Shown here piece by piece: positions 53,947 to 62,943 of a stretch of 64,000 nucleotides of DNA (positions are counted from its first letter, which is position 1; each line of letters begins with the position of its first letter). The notes beneath the pieces are model-generated. The model worked only from the letters and a program-made list of their open reading frames with translations. It was not told the DNA's origin and searched no databases. The stretch is from Veillonella criceti (lineage in GTDB: Bacteria > Bacillota > Negativicutes > Veillonellales > Veillonellaceae): contig NZ_UHIO01000001.1 of the NCBI RefSeq assembly GCF_900460315.1, forward strand, positions 396,001 to 460,000, in the 5' to 3' direction. The position numbers and the translations under genes are program-made.

Positions 53947-54794
53947 TCACACTCACCATAATTAACTAGCTGAATCTGGTGGAACTGAATAAATTGTTTT
54001 ACTGGTTCTGCACACATTGCGGCCAATTCGCCTTCCCAATGGTAATTCCAAGGATATAACGCATTAAGAATTCTGTCATTATTACCTGGATGTGTCATAA
54101 TTTCATGACTGCCTCTAGTAGTAGCTACGCGCTGAAGAATTTCCATTAATCGTTCTTCCGTCAACTGACCACCAGCCATCATACCCCAAAAGTAACGAGG
54201 AGACCATATCTTCATTTTACTCGATAACGTATACGCCTTATCCGCTACTTCTGCTAACCCGACTTTACCAGCAAATCGCCCCCACTGATTAATGCCATTA
54301 CGGAAAAAACGGTCCTCAGCGGGAATTCTCATTTTTTTAATACCATAACGACGTAATAAAGTAACCATAATTGGTGTAATTTGTGGTAATACATGAAGAT
54401 GTTGATGACCATCTGCATGCGTAATCGGTAAACCAGAGGAAACAACTTTTTCAAATTGTTTGTCCAATTCTTTATACACTTCTTCAAAATTAATTTGCCC
54501 CATCATGGCTTTTTTTACAAATTCAGGATAGGACATGAGAAAGCGCCCGTTTTCTAATAAGGTTGGTACTTCCTCTTCGGCACAGAGAGGTTTTAAACCA
54601 CCTACTAAGGCTGTATGTACACCAATACCTAATTGAGGTGTTGCTTTAGCAAGCGTAACAGCTTGATCAAAAGCATCGCCATTAGCTAGTAAGGATGTAC
54701 TTGTAATAATCCCCTCAGTATGCCCCTTAATGATACCTTCGTTGACAGCTTCATGTAAGCCAAAATCGTCGGCATTAACTATTAATCGAATCAT
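53943..54794 (-). CDS. ChbG/HpnK (YdjC) family carbohydrate deacetylase
   Basis: 284 residues from ATG 54794 (site AAGG 5 bases upstream). The metal motif N-A-D-D-F-G near the N-terminus, H-A-D-G-H-Q-H-L-H-V-L-P in the middle and the late M-T-H-P-G-N are the YdjC signature. These enzymes remove acetyl groups from amino sugars. The gene overlaps the YbhN-like gene, which suggests it deacetylates a lipid-linked glycan. Confidence 0.87.
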   Translation of the reverse strand: MIRLIVNADDFGLHEAVNEGIIKGHTEGIITSTSLLANGDAFDQAVTLAKATPQLGIGVHTALVGGLKPLCAEEEVPTLLENGRFLMSYPEFVKKAMMGQINFEEVYKELDKQFEKVVSSGLPITHADGHQHLHVLPQITPIMVTLLRRYGIKKMRIPAEDRFFRNGINQWGRFAGKVGLAEVADKAYTLSSKMKIWSPRYFWGMMAGGQLTEERLMEILQRVATTRGSHEIMTHPGNNDRILNALYPWNYHWEGELAAMCAEPVKQFIQFHQIQLVNYGECE

Positions 54795-54837
54795 ACGCAC
54801 CTTCTATTCTTTTAATCCTTGTTCATATAAAGAGGAT

Positions 54838-54856
54838 ATATGTTATTTTAACATAT
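54838..54856. repeat. Short A/T-rich palindrome upstream of the deacetylase gene
   Basis: ATATGTTA (54838-54845) and TAACATAT (54849-54856) are perfectly complementary around TTT. The position, 44 bases before the deacetylase start, would suit an operator. Confidence 0.35.
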
Positions 54857-54926
54857 GTCTATTGGTAGTGTATAGTGTTATTTTGTGATTATACTATTAA
54901 TTTTAAGAATAGTTTATAAAATACAC

Positions 54927-55370
54927 CTACATATCTTGTTGTAATTGATGCCAAATACGTTGTTGTAACTCCTTTAATGAAATTTGTAATGCTTTTGAAG
55001 CCTTATACAGATCTTCATACTCCAAAGAGGTATTAACTAGGCGTCCTTTATGATAAGCGCGCTTGATGTGAATAACATGACCTTCATAAGTTAATTCACT
55101 AAATTCTCGATCACAAATAACACGATTTACAGGATAATATCGAAACCCTATGGTCGTTGTATTTTGAAAAATAATATCACTAAGCTCATTCAGTTGATTC
55201 GTAGCCCCTAATACGCTAAGTAAAATAGCCGGTCGGCCCTTTTTCATAATAATAGGTGTTAACCACGCATCATTAGCGCCAGCTTGGAGTAATACATCAA
55301 GTAACGGACCATAAAATTCTGGATTCATATTATCGATATTAGCCTCAATTTGTATTAAATCTGTCTCCAT
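54927..55370 (-). CDS. larC: LarC C-terminal half only (LarC2-like, nickel-pincer cofactor insertion)
   Basis: 147 residues that match only the C-terminal domain of LarC: I-E-A-N-I-D-N-M-N-P-E-F-Y-G at the start, L-T-P-I-I-M-K-K-G-R-P and I-K-R-A-Y-H-K-G-R-L-V-N. LarC inserts nickel into the lactate-racemase cofactor in a CTP-dependent step. In Lactobacillus the protein is made as LarC1-LarC2 by programmed frameshift. Here the N-terminal half is absent: only 52 bases separate this gene from larB. ATG 55370 with GGGGAGGCGG upstream shows it is translated on its own. Confidence 0.85.
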   Translation of the reverse strand: METDLIQIEANIDNMNPEFYGPLLDVLLQAGANDAWLTPIIMKKGRPAILLSVLGATNQLNELSDIIFQNTTTIGFRYYPVNRVICDREFSELTYEGHVIHIKRAYHKGRLVNTSLEYEDLYKASKALQISLKELQQRIWHQLQQDM

Positions 55371-55422
55371 AAAGCCGCCTCCCCTTCTTTCTTATTTAAT
55401 GACAAACAGTCAAAATTGGCTA

Positions 55423-56199
55423 TTACCGCTGACTATTAATCACATGGGCCAATCGACCAGCTCCAAAGCCATTATCAATGTTAACGACACCGACACCAGC
55501 TGCACAAGAATTAAGCATAGATAATAACGCAGCTAGTCCCTTAAAATTTGCACCATAGCCCACACTAGTCGGTACAGCAATAATCGGCTTAGTTACAAGG
55601 CCACCGACTACACTCGCTAAGGCTCCTTCCATACCAGCTACGACAATGACCACGTTAGCAGCCTGAATATCGCTTAAACGATGAAATAGCCGGTGAATAC
55701 CAGCTACCCCTACATCGTAAATACGCTTTACTTCATTCCCCATTAGTTCAGCTGTTAAAGCAGCTTCTTCCGCAATAGGAATATCACTTGTCCCTGCTGT
55801 CACAACAGCAATTGAACGGTCTTCATTTTGTAAGGACCAATCACTACGTCGATATAAAATACGACTAGTTGCATCATATTGTAAATCAGGAATGAATGGC
55901 AACAATGCCTCATAAATACTTTGGCGACCACGAGTGCCCATATAAGTACCATAATGTAAATTCAATTCCTTAAATATTGTAATACACTGTTCATCTGTTT
56001 TACCTTCACAATATACAACTTCAGGAAATCCTTGTCGCTTAGCCCTGTCTAAATCAATAACTGCCTCTTGCAATGTAGATACTGTACGTTCGTCACGAAT
56101 TTCATGACTTACAATATCATTAATAGCTTGTTCACAAGCTGCTAATGATATATGTCCTGCCTTATAGGCCTCTAATAATTCACTAACCGATTTATTCAT
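55423..56199 (-). CDS. larB: Nickel-pincer cofactor biosynthesis protein LarB
   Basis: 258 residues. The C-terminal two thirds resemble PurE (A-V-V-T-A-G-T-S-D-I-P-I-A-E-E-A, V-V-V-A-G-M-E-G-A-L-A-S-V-V-G-G, A-V-P-T-S-V-G-Y-G). LarB carboxylates nicotinic acid adenine dinucleotide, the first step to the lactate-racemase cofactor. LarA and LarE are not in the window. It overlaps the RNA methyltransferase gene by 8 bases. Confidence 0.93.
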   Translation of the reverse strand: MNKSVSELLEAYKAGHISLAACEQAINDIVSHEIRDERTVSTLQEAVIDLDRAKRQGFPEVVYCEGKTDEQCITIFKELNLHYGTYMGTRGRQSIYEALLPFIPDLQYDATSRILYRRSDWSLQNEDRSIAVVTAGTSDIPIAEEAALTAELMGNEVKRIYDVGVAGIHRLFHRLSDIQAANVVIVVAGMEGALASVVGGLVTKPIIAVPTSVGYGANFKGLAALLSMLNSCAAGVGVVNIDNGFGAGRLAHVINSQR

Positions 56200-56992
56200 T
56201 CTTTAACCAACTCTCTCTCACCGCATACATGCATAAAGCACTGGCTACTGCTAAATTCAAAGATTCGATAGGCCCATACATAGGAATTGTAATCCGCTCA
56301 TGGGCAATGTCAAACCAAGGGTCACTTAATCCATTCGCTTCATTGCCCAATAACACTAAAGTGGCTGGTGCAAAATCAACATTTTGAATTGGTTTGGCCT
56401 CATCTAGTGCGGTGGCATACACAGAGACATTGTTTGCTTGTAATAGAGGTAGTACAGTTTCAACAGCTACATTCTCATAAATTGGCAATTTAGTAATAGC
56501 ACTCATGGTACTGCGTACAGTTTTTTCATTATAAGGATCTACACTCCCTTTGGTTAAAAACAACCCGTTAGCACCAGCAGCTACTGCCGTCCGAATAATA
56601 GTTCCTAAATTACCTGGATCTTGTACAGCATCAAGCAGGATGTAAAGACCAACGTCAAAAGTAGCATCAGTAAGCTTATACGCTTGCTTCTTTACGATAC
56701 CTATCAGACCTTGTCCATGAACAGTACTCTCTAAAGATTTTAATACAGAGTCCTTTACTTGATATACTATAGCCCCCATATGCGCTGCTTTCATGGCCAC
56801 TGCATAAGCATCGCTCGTCTCATTATGACAATCACTGATGAATATAGTTGATACCAAACCAGTAGGTACCATATCAGCCACCGTTCGTACCCCTTCCGCT
56901 AAATATTCACCATACTGTTTGCGATATTTCTTTCGCTGCAAGGACTGCGCATATTTTAATGTCTTATTTTCTTTGGATGTAATAAGTTCCAT
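56192..56992 (-). CDS. TrmH/SpoU-family RNA methyltransferase
   Basis: 266 residues from ATG 56992, which has GGAG 6 bases upstream; a GTG at 57004 overlaps that site. An N-terminal substrate-binding domain (L-Q-R-K-K-Y-R-K-Q-Y-G-E-Y-L-A-E-G) is followed by the SPOUT knot with D-P-G-N-L-G-T-I-I-R-T, L-G-N-E-A-N-G-L-S and I-P-M-Y-G-P-I-E-S-L-N-L-A-V-A. It methylates the 2'-O-ribose of an rRNA or tRNA nucleotide; the target cannot be told from sequence. Confidence 0.88.
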   Translation of the reverse strand: MELITSKENKTLKYAQSLQRKKYRKQYGEYLAEGVRTVADMVPTGLVSTIFISDCHNETSDAYAVAMKAAHMGAIVYQVKDSVLKSLESTVHGQGLIGIVKKQAYKLTDATFDVGLYILLDAVQDPGNLGTIIRTAVAAGANGLFLTKGSVDPYNEKTVRSTMSAITKLPIYENVAVETVLPLLQANNVSVYATALDEAKPIQNVDFAPATLVLLGNEANGLSDPWFDIAHERITIPMYGPIESLNLAVASALCMYAVRESWLKNE

Positions 56993-57014
56993 ACGCTTCT
57001 CCACTATAGTAATG

Positions 57015-57054
57015 AATACCGCACAGCAAGTAATAGCATTGCTTGTGCGGTATT
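57015..57054. repeat. Inverted repeat between the ABC exporter and the RNA methyltransferase
   Basis: AATACCGCACA (57015-57025) is perfectly complementary to TGTGCGGTATT (57044-57054). No T run follows on either strand, so it is a weak terminator candidate at best, but its place after the exporter operon is suitable. Confidence 0.5.
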
Positions 57055-57088
57055 AGTTATGTTCACTACATTCTATAATCTTAAATTA

Positions 57089-58879
57089 TTATATCACAAC
57101 TGACCGCGCTTCCCAAAGAGCAAAGAATGAACCTTTTTGAGCAATTAAGGATTCATAACTACCAGCCTCTACAATTTCACCTTGCTTAATTAAATAAATT
57201 TGATTGGCACTACGAATGGTTGATAAACGATGAGCAATGCTAATAATCGTCTTTTCACCACGAATGGTTTTAATTGACTGCTGAATTAATTGCTCGGTAT
57301 GACTATCAATATGAGCCGTTGCTTCATCAAAAATCAGTATTTGACGATTGCGCACTAATACACGTGCCATAGCCAACAACTGCTTTTGTCCAGTCGATAA
57401 TAAAGACCCTAAATAGCCTACAGGTGTATTATAACCTTGTGGCAAACGTTCAATCATAGTATGTAAGTGAGCCTTTTTGGCTGCCTCAATAAGGGCTGAA
57501 TCTGAAATTGTATCATCATAAAGTGATAAATTTTCACGAATCGTCCCCTTAAATAAGTGACTATCCTGGAATACATAGCCCATAACTTCTCGCAATATAG
57601 CGGGCGCATATTGATTCGTATCATGGCCATTAATGCGAATAGTCCCTTTAGTGGGACGATAAAACCCCATTAATAAAGCCATCAATGTTGATTTACCACC
57701 ACCCGAAGGACCTACAATACCAATAAACTGCCCACCATGAATTGTCATAGAAATATCTTTTAAGGCATACGTTTCAGAATTATCATAAGAGAACCAAACA
57801 TGATCAAATTCAATCGTCTCAATAGTTTTAAATTCTTCTGGAATTGTAATAGATTCAATGGCAGTATCGGCTTCTTCATTAATAATCGGTACAAGTCGTT
57901 CAGCACCGGCTAAGGCACTTTGTAAATTATTATACTTTTCGGCAATTTCTTTTAAAGGCTGGAAAAATTTATCCATATATTGAATAAAAGCAAACACCGT
58001 GCCAGCTTCTGTAACTGAGTCAAACCAATTGGTAAAACTAAAAATAGCAATAAAAATAACAAATAACATGCCATCTACAATCGGTCTAAAAATAGCAAAT
58101 GTCTTAACTTCAAATAAACCAGCTTGTAAAAACTCACGACTAATGCGGTCATATTGCTTAGCCATGATGCTTTCCCCAACATAAGACTTAATAACTACGA
58201 TAAAATTAAGCATTTCTTGCACTGATGTATTAGAGGCCGCCAGTTTTGTGCGAACTCCTCTAAAGGCTTTTCGTGCATATTTTTGATAAACAAAAATTAA
58301 AACAGCCATTAATGGTACCAGCAAAGAAACAACGGAGGCTAATTTAACGTTTAAGAAAAACATCGAAATTAAGATGCCAATTATCATCAAGGTACTACTG
58401 CCTAATTTCAAGACCACATCCGTATATAGAGTACGCAATGATTCCGTATCATTCGTTACCCGTGTCACTAAATTACCAATTGGTAATTCACCAAAATGAG
58501 CCGGTGTACGTGCTAGTATCTTAGCAAAAACTGTATTGCGAATTTCAAAGATAATGCGTTGTCCAAACTGCTGCAACGTATAATTGTGTACAAACATAGC
58601 CACAATGCTAAATGTAATCGTCAGAAAATAAAGGCCTGCATATTCTAAAATAATGCCTACATCGCGCTGTGGAAACGCTGTATCAATGACACGTTTAATA
58701 AGCATAGGGCGTATTAATTCAAGACTAAGCGCAAATAATAGAAACAAAGCCGCCCAAATCAGTAAAAATTTATGAGGACTAATATATTGACCTAAACGTC
58801 GCAATAACAAGATGTCTTCATGTTTAGTCAATGTAGTCTCTTCTTGCACGGTATACGAACTCGTATGTTGCTTACTCAT
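57089..58879 (-). CDS. ABC exporter, catalytically complete half (MdlB-like)
   Basis: 596 residues from ATG 58879 (GGAGGTG upstream). Six membrane helices are followed by an ATPase domain with Walker A G-P-S-G-G-G-K-S-T, Walker B I-L-I-F-D-E-A-T-A with the catalytic Glu, and the switch His in S-I-A-H-R-L-S-T. Its signature motif is L-S-T-G-Q instead of L-S-G-G-Q. It overlaps the partner gene by 8 bases. The pair should form a heterodimeric type IV exporter for lipids or drugs; substrate unknown. Confidence 0.9.
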   Translation of the reverse strand: MSKQHTSSYTVQEETTLTKHEDILLLRRLGQYISPHKFLLIWAALFLLFALSLELIRPMLIKRVIDTAFPQRDVGIILEYAGLYFLTITFSIVAMFVHNYTLQQFGQRIIFEIRNTVFAKILARTPAHFGELPIGNLVTRVTNDTESLRTLYTDVVLKLGSSTLMIIGILISMFFLNVKLASVVSLLVPLMAVLIFVYQKYARKAFRGVRTKLAASNTSVQEMLNFIVVIKSYVGESIMAKQYDRISREFLQAGLFEVKTFAIFRPIVDGMLFVIFIAIFSFTNWFDSVTEAGTVFAFIQYMDKFFQPLKEIAEKYNNLQSALAGAERLVPIINEEADTAIESITIPEEFKTIETIEFDHVWFSYDNSETYALKDISMTIHGGQFIGIVGPSGGGKSTLMALLMGFYRPTKGTIRINGHDTNQYAPAILREVMGYVFQDSHLFKGTIRENLSLYDDTISDSALIEAAKKAHLHTMIERLPQGYNTPVGYLGSLLSTGQKQLLAMARVLVRNRQILIFDEATAHIDSHTEQLIQQSIKTIRGEKTIISIAHRLSTIRSANQIYLIKQGEIVEAGSYESLIAQKGSFFALWEARSVVI

Positions 58880-60632
58880 GGGGCACCTCCTTTGTCGCCA
58901 TAATAGCTTCAGTCTCATCTAATGACTCATCAATTTGCTGTGCATACAACCTACAATATTCACCATTAAGCGACAATAGCTCTTCGTGTGTCCCCTGTTC
59001 GACTATAGTGCCATTTTTAAATACCACAATACGATCAGCTTCTTGAAGAGCTTCTAATCGCTGTGAAATAAATAATAATGTTTGTTTTCGGCCTTGCCGT
59101 AATGTTTTAATTATACGTCCCGCACTAATGGTATCGAGCGCTGAAAAACTGTCATCCAATAACAAATAAGGCGCATTTTTATATAAACCACGCGCAATAT
59201 TTACGCGTTGTTTTTGACCACCTGATAAATCAGTACCGCCTTCTTTAAGTCGCTTGGCTGCTGGTGCTAAGCGTTCACTTAAATCACGTGTTAATGCGGC
59301 ACGCTCTGCAGCTTCAGCAAGGACTAAGGTATGATTAGAAGCTTCCCCGAAGGCAATATTTTCCCCTAGCGTAGTACCTAACAAATACGGTTCAGGCGGT
59401 ACGTAGGCAATACTACGACGCAATACTTGAAGCGGTAATTGAGTGATGTCTTCTTCACCAATGTATATACTATGAGCTGGTGTATCATGCAGACGTAATA
59501 ATAATTTAAATAAAGTGGATTTTCCTGAACCAGGCCCCCCTACTATGCCAATAAACTCACCCGGTTTCACAGTTAAATTAACCTCGTGTAGCATAGGCTC
59601 CTTAGTTTCAGGATACGTAAATGTTAAATTTTTTATTTCAATCGTTGAAAGGGATAATTCTCGTTCATCCTGCGTCAATGCCTCTTCTTCAATCATAAGA
59701 AAGTCATAGATACGATCTAATGAGGCTAAGCCCTTTTGTAAAACAGATAACAAAGAACCAATCCCCATAATGGGACCAATAATTAAACTTAGATAGCCAT
59801 TAATCGCTACAAAATCCCCTACAGAAATTTCATTAGCAATAATGAGTCGTCCGCATATAAAAATAGCAATAGCATGACACATAAAAGGTGCCACAAATGT
59901 CAAAGGAGCTAATATAGCGTCTAATAAGGCCACTAGCATATTTTTTTCATAATTAACCTTATTAATATGCTGAAAACGCCATAAACTGCGCATTTCACGA
60001 TTGAACGCACGAATAACAGGCATACCTAGGAATAATTCCTGAGCAAACTCAGTCAAATCACTATAGGTATTTTGGGCTTCTTTTTGACGTTGCCGCATAC
60101 GACGACTTACATAAAGCATACCAAATAAGATAAATGGCATAGGTAATAACGTCATGACAGTTAGTGACACACTTATTTCTTTAGCCATTAAAAAGAAAGA
60201 GCAAATGCCAAAGAAAATGGCATCCACTAAAATCATAACCCCAAGCCCTAATGACACCCGCAATGATGTCACGTCGTTAGTCATCAGCGCCATAACCTTA
60301 CCAGGGCCATTTTTCTCATAATACGCTGTAGGAATATAAAGGGCATGATCAAAAAGACGTCGACGCAATAAAAACTCAAAACGGCGAATCGATCCTAGTA
60401 GTAGATGACGAGAACCAAACTTCAAAATAGTAATGGTAAGACCTAATATAAAAAAGTACCCTATATACGTAGTAAGGCCTTCCTTACCATAATATAAGGT
60501 GTTAATGGCTTCCCCAGTAAGTCGCGGTACATAGAGGAATAATATATTAATTGTTATCAATAGGACAATCCCTAGTAAGTAGATAGGGCCATAGCCTTTG
60601 AAGAACTGTGAAAAAATAGTAAGTTTTTTCAT
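58872..60632 (-). CDS. ABC exporter, degenerate-site half (MdlA-like)
   Basis: 586 residues with six membrane helices and an ATPase domain. Walker A is G-G-P-G-S-G-K-S-T and the signature is the canonical L-S-G-G-Q-K-Q-R. The catalytic Glu after Walker B is Asp (L-L-L-D-D-S-F-S) and the switch His is Gln (F-I-S-Q-R-L-E-A). With its partner this gives one active and one degenerate ATP site, as in TM287/288 and BmrCD. Start ATG 60632 follows GGAG. Confidence 0.9.
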   Translation of the reverse strand: MKKLTIFSQFFKGYGPIYLLGIVLLITINILFLYVPRLTGEAINTLYYGKEGLTTYIGYFFILGLTITILKFGSRHLLLGSIRRFEFLLRRRLFDHALYIPTAYYEKNGPGKVMALMTNDVTSLRVSLGLGVMILVDAIFFGICSFFLMAKEISVSLTVMTLLPMPFILFGMLYVSRRMRQRQKEAQNTYSDLTEFAQELFLGMPVIRAFNREMRSLWRFQHINKVNYEKNMLVALLDAILAPLTFVAPFMCHAIAIFICGRLIIANEISVGDFVAINGYLSLIIGPIMGIGSLLSVLQKGLASLDRIYDFLMIEEEALTQDERELSLSTIEIKNLTFTYPETKEPMLHEVNLTVKPGEFIGIVGGPGSGKSTLFKLLLRLHDTPAHSIYIGEEDITQLPLQVLRRSIAYVPPEPYLLGTTLGENIAFGEASNHTLVLAEAAERAALTRDLSERLAPAAKRLKEGGTDLSGGQKQRVNIARGLYKNAPYLLLDDSFSALDTISAGRIIKTLRQGRKQTLLFISQRLEALQEADRIVVFKNGTIVEQGTHEELLSLNGEYCRLYAQQIDESLDETEAIMATKEVPHE

Positions 60633-60761
60633 TATGTTTATCTCCAGTTGTCATTTTATTTATATTTGTATCTCGTAAGATTACATTATATGCTTCTATT
60701 GTATCATATAAACCACAACATCGAAAATTATCAATTTTTATTTTACTTCTGTCATACAGCA

Positions 60762-60770
60762 TGATATACT
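60762..60770 (+). promoter_or_regulatory. Extended -10 promoter for tpx
   Basis: TGA-TATACT at 60762-60770 is an extended -10; the -35 region is poor. It is 86 bases upstream of the tpx start. Confidence 0.5.
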
Positions 60771-60855
60771 TAATAGTGTCAAGAGAGTGTACATTTAAAC
60801 GCTCTATTAAGAACAGGTATGAATTTTGAAATTAATCTTTAGGAGGTTATTTATT

Positions 60856-61371
60856 ATGGAAAAACGTACTGGCGTAATTACTTTCGCAGGTAACCCAATG
60901 ACATTAGTAGGTAAAGAAGTAAAAGTTGGCGACGCAGCGCCTGACTTTACTGTTTTAGATAATGGTTTAGCAGCAAAATCTTTGAAAGACTTCGAAGGTA
61001 AAGTAAAAATTATCTCTGTAGTGCCTTCCCTTGATACTGGCGTTTGTGACGCTCAGACTCGTTGGTTCAACAAAGAAGCGACTGAACTTTCCAACGACGT
61101 AGTTGTATTAACTATCTCTATGGACCTTCCTTTCGCTCAGAAACGTTGGTGTGGTGCCGCTGGTGTTGAAAATGTAGTAACTCTTTCCGACCACAAAGAT
61201 GCAAGCTTCGGTGAAGCTTATGGTTTCTTAATTGAAGAACTTCGTTTGTTAACTCGTGGTATCGTAGTAATCGGTAAAGACGACAAAGTTGCTTATGTTG
61301 AATACGTACCAGAAGTAACTCAGGCTGTTAACTTCGATGCAGCTGTTGATGCTGTAAAAAAATTAATCTAA
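60856..61371 (+). CDS. tpx: Thiol peroxidase Tpx
   Basis: 171 residues from ATG 60856, which has AGGAGG upstream; an in-frame start at 60826 lacks a site. Atypical 2-Cys peroxiredoxin: the peroxidatic Cys is in D-T-G-V-C-D-A-Q-T-R and the resolving Cys in R-W-C-G-A-A-G. It reduces hydrogen and alkyl peroxides with thioredoxin. Its codon use is biased like that of groEL, which suggests high expression. Confidence 0.97.
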   Translation: MEKRTGVITFAGNPMTLVGKEVKVGDAAPDFTVLDNGLAAKSLKDFEGKVKIISVVPSLDTGVCDAQTRWFNKEATELSNDVVVLTISMDLPFAQKRWCGAAGVENVVTLSDHKDASFGEAYGFLIEELRLLTRGIVVIGKDDKVAYVEYVPEVTQAVNFDAAVDAVKKLI

Positions 61372-61441
61372 TACGTTAATTTTACTTGTTATCCCGTTCT
61401 ACGTTATTTTTTACTAAGGTAGACATGATAATATGTACGCC

Positions 61442-61476
61442 AAAGAGGCTGTAGCATTTGCTACAGCCTCTTTTTT
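61442..61476. terminator. Terminator between tpx and mtaD
   Basis: AAAGAGGCTGTAGC (61442-61455) is perfectly complementary to GCTACAGCCTCTTT (61460-61473) with the loop ATTT and a T run. The convergent mtaD ends 11 bases further, so it may serve both strands. Confidence 0.9.
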
Positions 61477-61486
61477 ATGAAAAAAT

Positions 61487-62821
61487 TTACTTTGCAAATA
61501 TTTCTGTTTTACTCATTACATCATAACGCAATTGTTCTTCGTCAATCGTTAATAATTCACGGTCTTTCATTACGACTTTACCGGCCACAATTGTCGTTTG
61601 CACGTCTGATGAATTAGCCGCATATACTAACGAAGCCACATCATTATAACGTGGTAACCAGTGCATGCCCGTTACATCATATAAACAAATATCAGCGCGG
61701 TAGCCTTCTTTAATAAGACCCAAATCTTGATAATCGAGTACTTTAGCACCTTCCACTGTACCTAATGCTAACGCTTGATGAGCTGGAATAGCTTTAGGAT
61801 CAAAATGTGTTGCCTTATGCAAAGTAGCGGCTAAACGTACTTCTTCAAGCATATCAGCATTATTGTTGCTAGCAGAACCATCAGTACCAAGTCCAACGGT
61901 AATCCCCTTAGCCAACATAGCAGGTACATTGGCAATACCACTAGCTAATTTTAGATTTGATTGTGGATTATGGGCTACACGAACGTTTTTAGCTTTCATA
62001 ATATCTAAATCTTCATCCGTTAGATGAACACCATGAGCCGCTACACAACCCGTATCAAACACACCTAAGTCATTAAAGTGTGCAATTGGCGTTTTACCAG
62101 TTGCTTTAACAACATTTTCTACTTCCCCTTTGGTTTCACAAAGATGAATGTGTATTTGTGCACCAATGTCATGACTCAAATCCATTACTTTACGCATATA
62201 ATCATCTGGACAAGTATAAGGTGCATGAGGTCCTAACATAACTTTAATTCGCTCATGATCAAAGCCATGCCAATGTTCAAATAATTCTCGACTTTCTACT
62301 AAGGCCTGTTCAGCGGTGGGCGCTATCCCAGCCATCCCACGGGATAAAACAGCACGAATCCCCGTTTCTTTTACTACTTTAGCTGTATCTTCCATAAAGA
62401 AATACATATCACTAAAGCATGTAGTCCCACTACGGAACATTTCAGCGACGCCAAGACGAGTTCCCACTTCCACCAAATCATTAGTCAATTTAGCTTCAGC
62501 TGGCCAGATTTCATTTTGAAGCCAATCCATTAGCTCCAAATCGTCAGCATAATTGCGAAATAACCCCATAGCAATATGCGTATGAGTATTAATTAAACCT
62601 GGGGCTGCTACTCGGCCATTACCATCTAATATGTAGGCTGCATTACCGCATTCTTTAGTAATGAGTTCCTGACCAAATGGTGTTTTACTTTCTTCCTCTG
62701 TCAAAATTTTATTAATATAGCCATCTTTGATAATCAATGTTACATTACGTAACATATCTTTGCCAGATTCAGCAGATTCTCCTGTAATACAATCTATATT
62801 GCGAATTACAATATCAGCCAT
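61487..62821 (-). CDS. mtaD: 5-methylthioadenosine/S-adenosylhomocysteine deaminase
   Basis: 444 residues, amidohydrolase. Metal ligands lie in N-T-H-T-H-I-A-M-G, the His of H-I-H-L-C-E-T, A-H-G-V-H-L and the Asp of G-L-G-T-D-G-S-A-S-N-N. The S-N-N-N-A-D-M-L-E-E-V segment is typical of the MTA/SAH deaminase group, which converts SAH to S-inosylhomocysteine. It follows ahcY (gap 122 bases) on the same strand, which supports SAH over guanine or cytosine as substrate. Confidence 0.85.
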   Translation of the reverse strand: MADIVIRNIDCITGESAESGKDMLRNVTLIIKDGYINKILTEEESKTPFGQELITKECGNAAYILDGNGRVAAPGLINTHTHIAMGLFRNYADDLELMDWLQNEIWPAEAKLTNDLVEVGTRLGVAEMFRSGTTCFSDMYFFMEDTAKVVKETGIRAVLSRGMAGIAPTAEQALVESRELFEHWHGFDHERIKVMLGPHAPYTCPDDYMRKVMDLSHDIGAQIHIHLCETKGEVENVVKATGKTPIAHFNDLGVFDTGCVAAHGVHLTDEDLDIMKAKNVRVAHNPQSNLKLASGIANVPAMLAKGITVGLGTDGSASNNNADMLEEVRLAATLHKATHFDPKAIPAHQALALGTVEGAKVLDYQDLGLIKEGYRADICLYDVTGMHWLPRYNDVASLVYAANSSDVQTTIVAGKVVMKDRELLTIDEEQLRYDVMSKTEIFAK

Positions 62822-62943
62822 TATTATCTCCTTATTATGATTTACTGTATGTGGTTCTAATTTATTAAGTGATTCAGTTCTAATCTATATTTCCTATTAT
62901 ATTTTTATTCTACTTTACTTTAAGGCATTTAACTTGCTATATT

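Noticed and set aside
55371-55422. Frameshifted larC1 between larB and larC2
   Set aside because: Only 52 bases separate the genes, far too short for the missing domain, and no LarC1-like codons were found in other frames.
57015-57054. Inverted repeat as a strong terminator
   Set aside because: Stem is good but neither strand has a T run after it, so it was listed only as a repeat.
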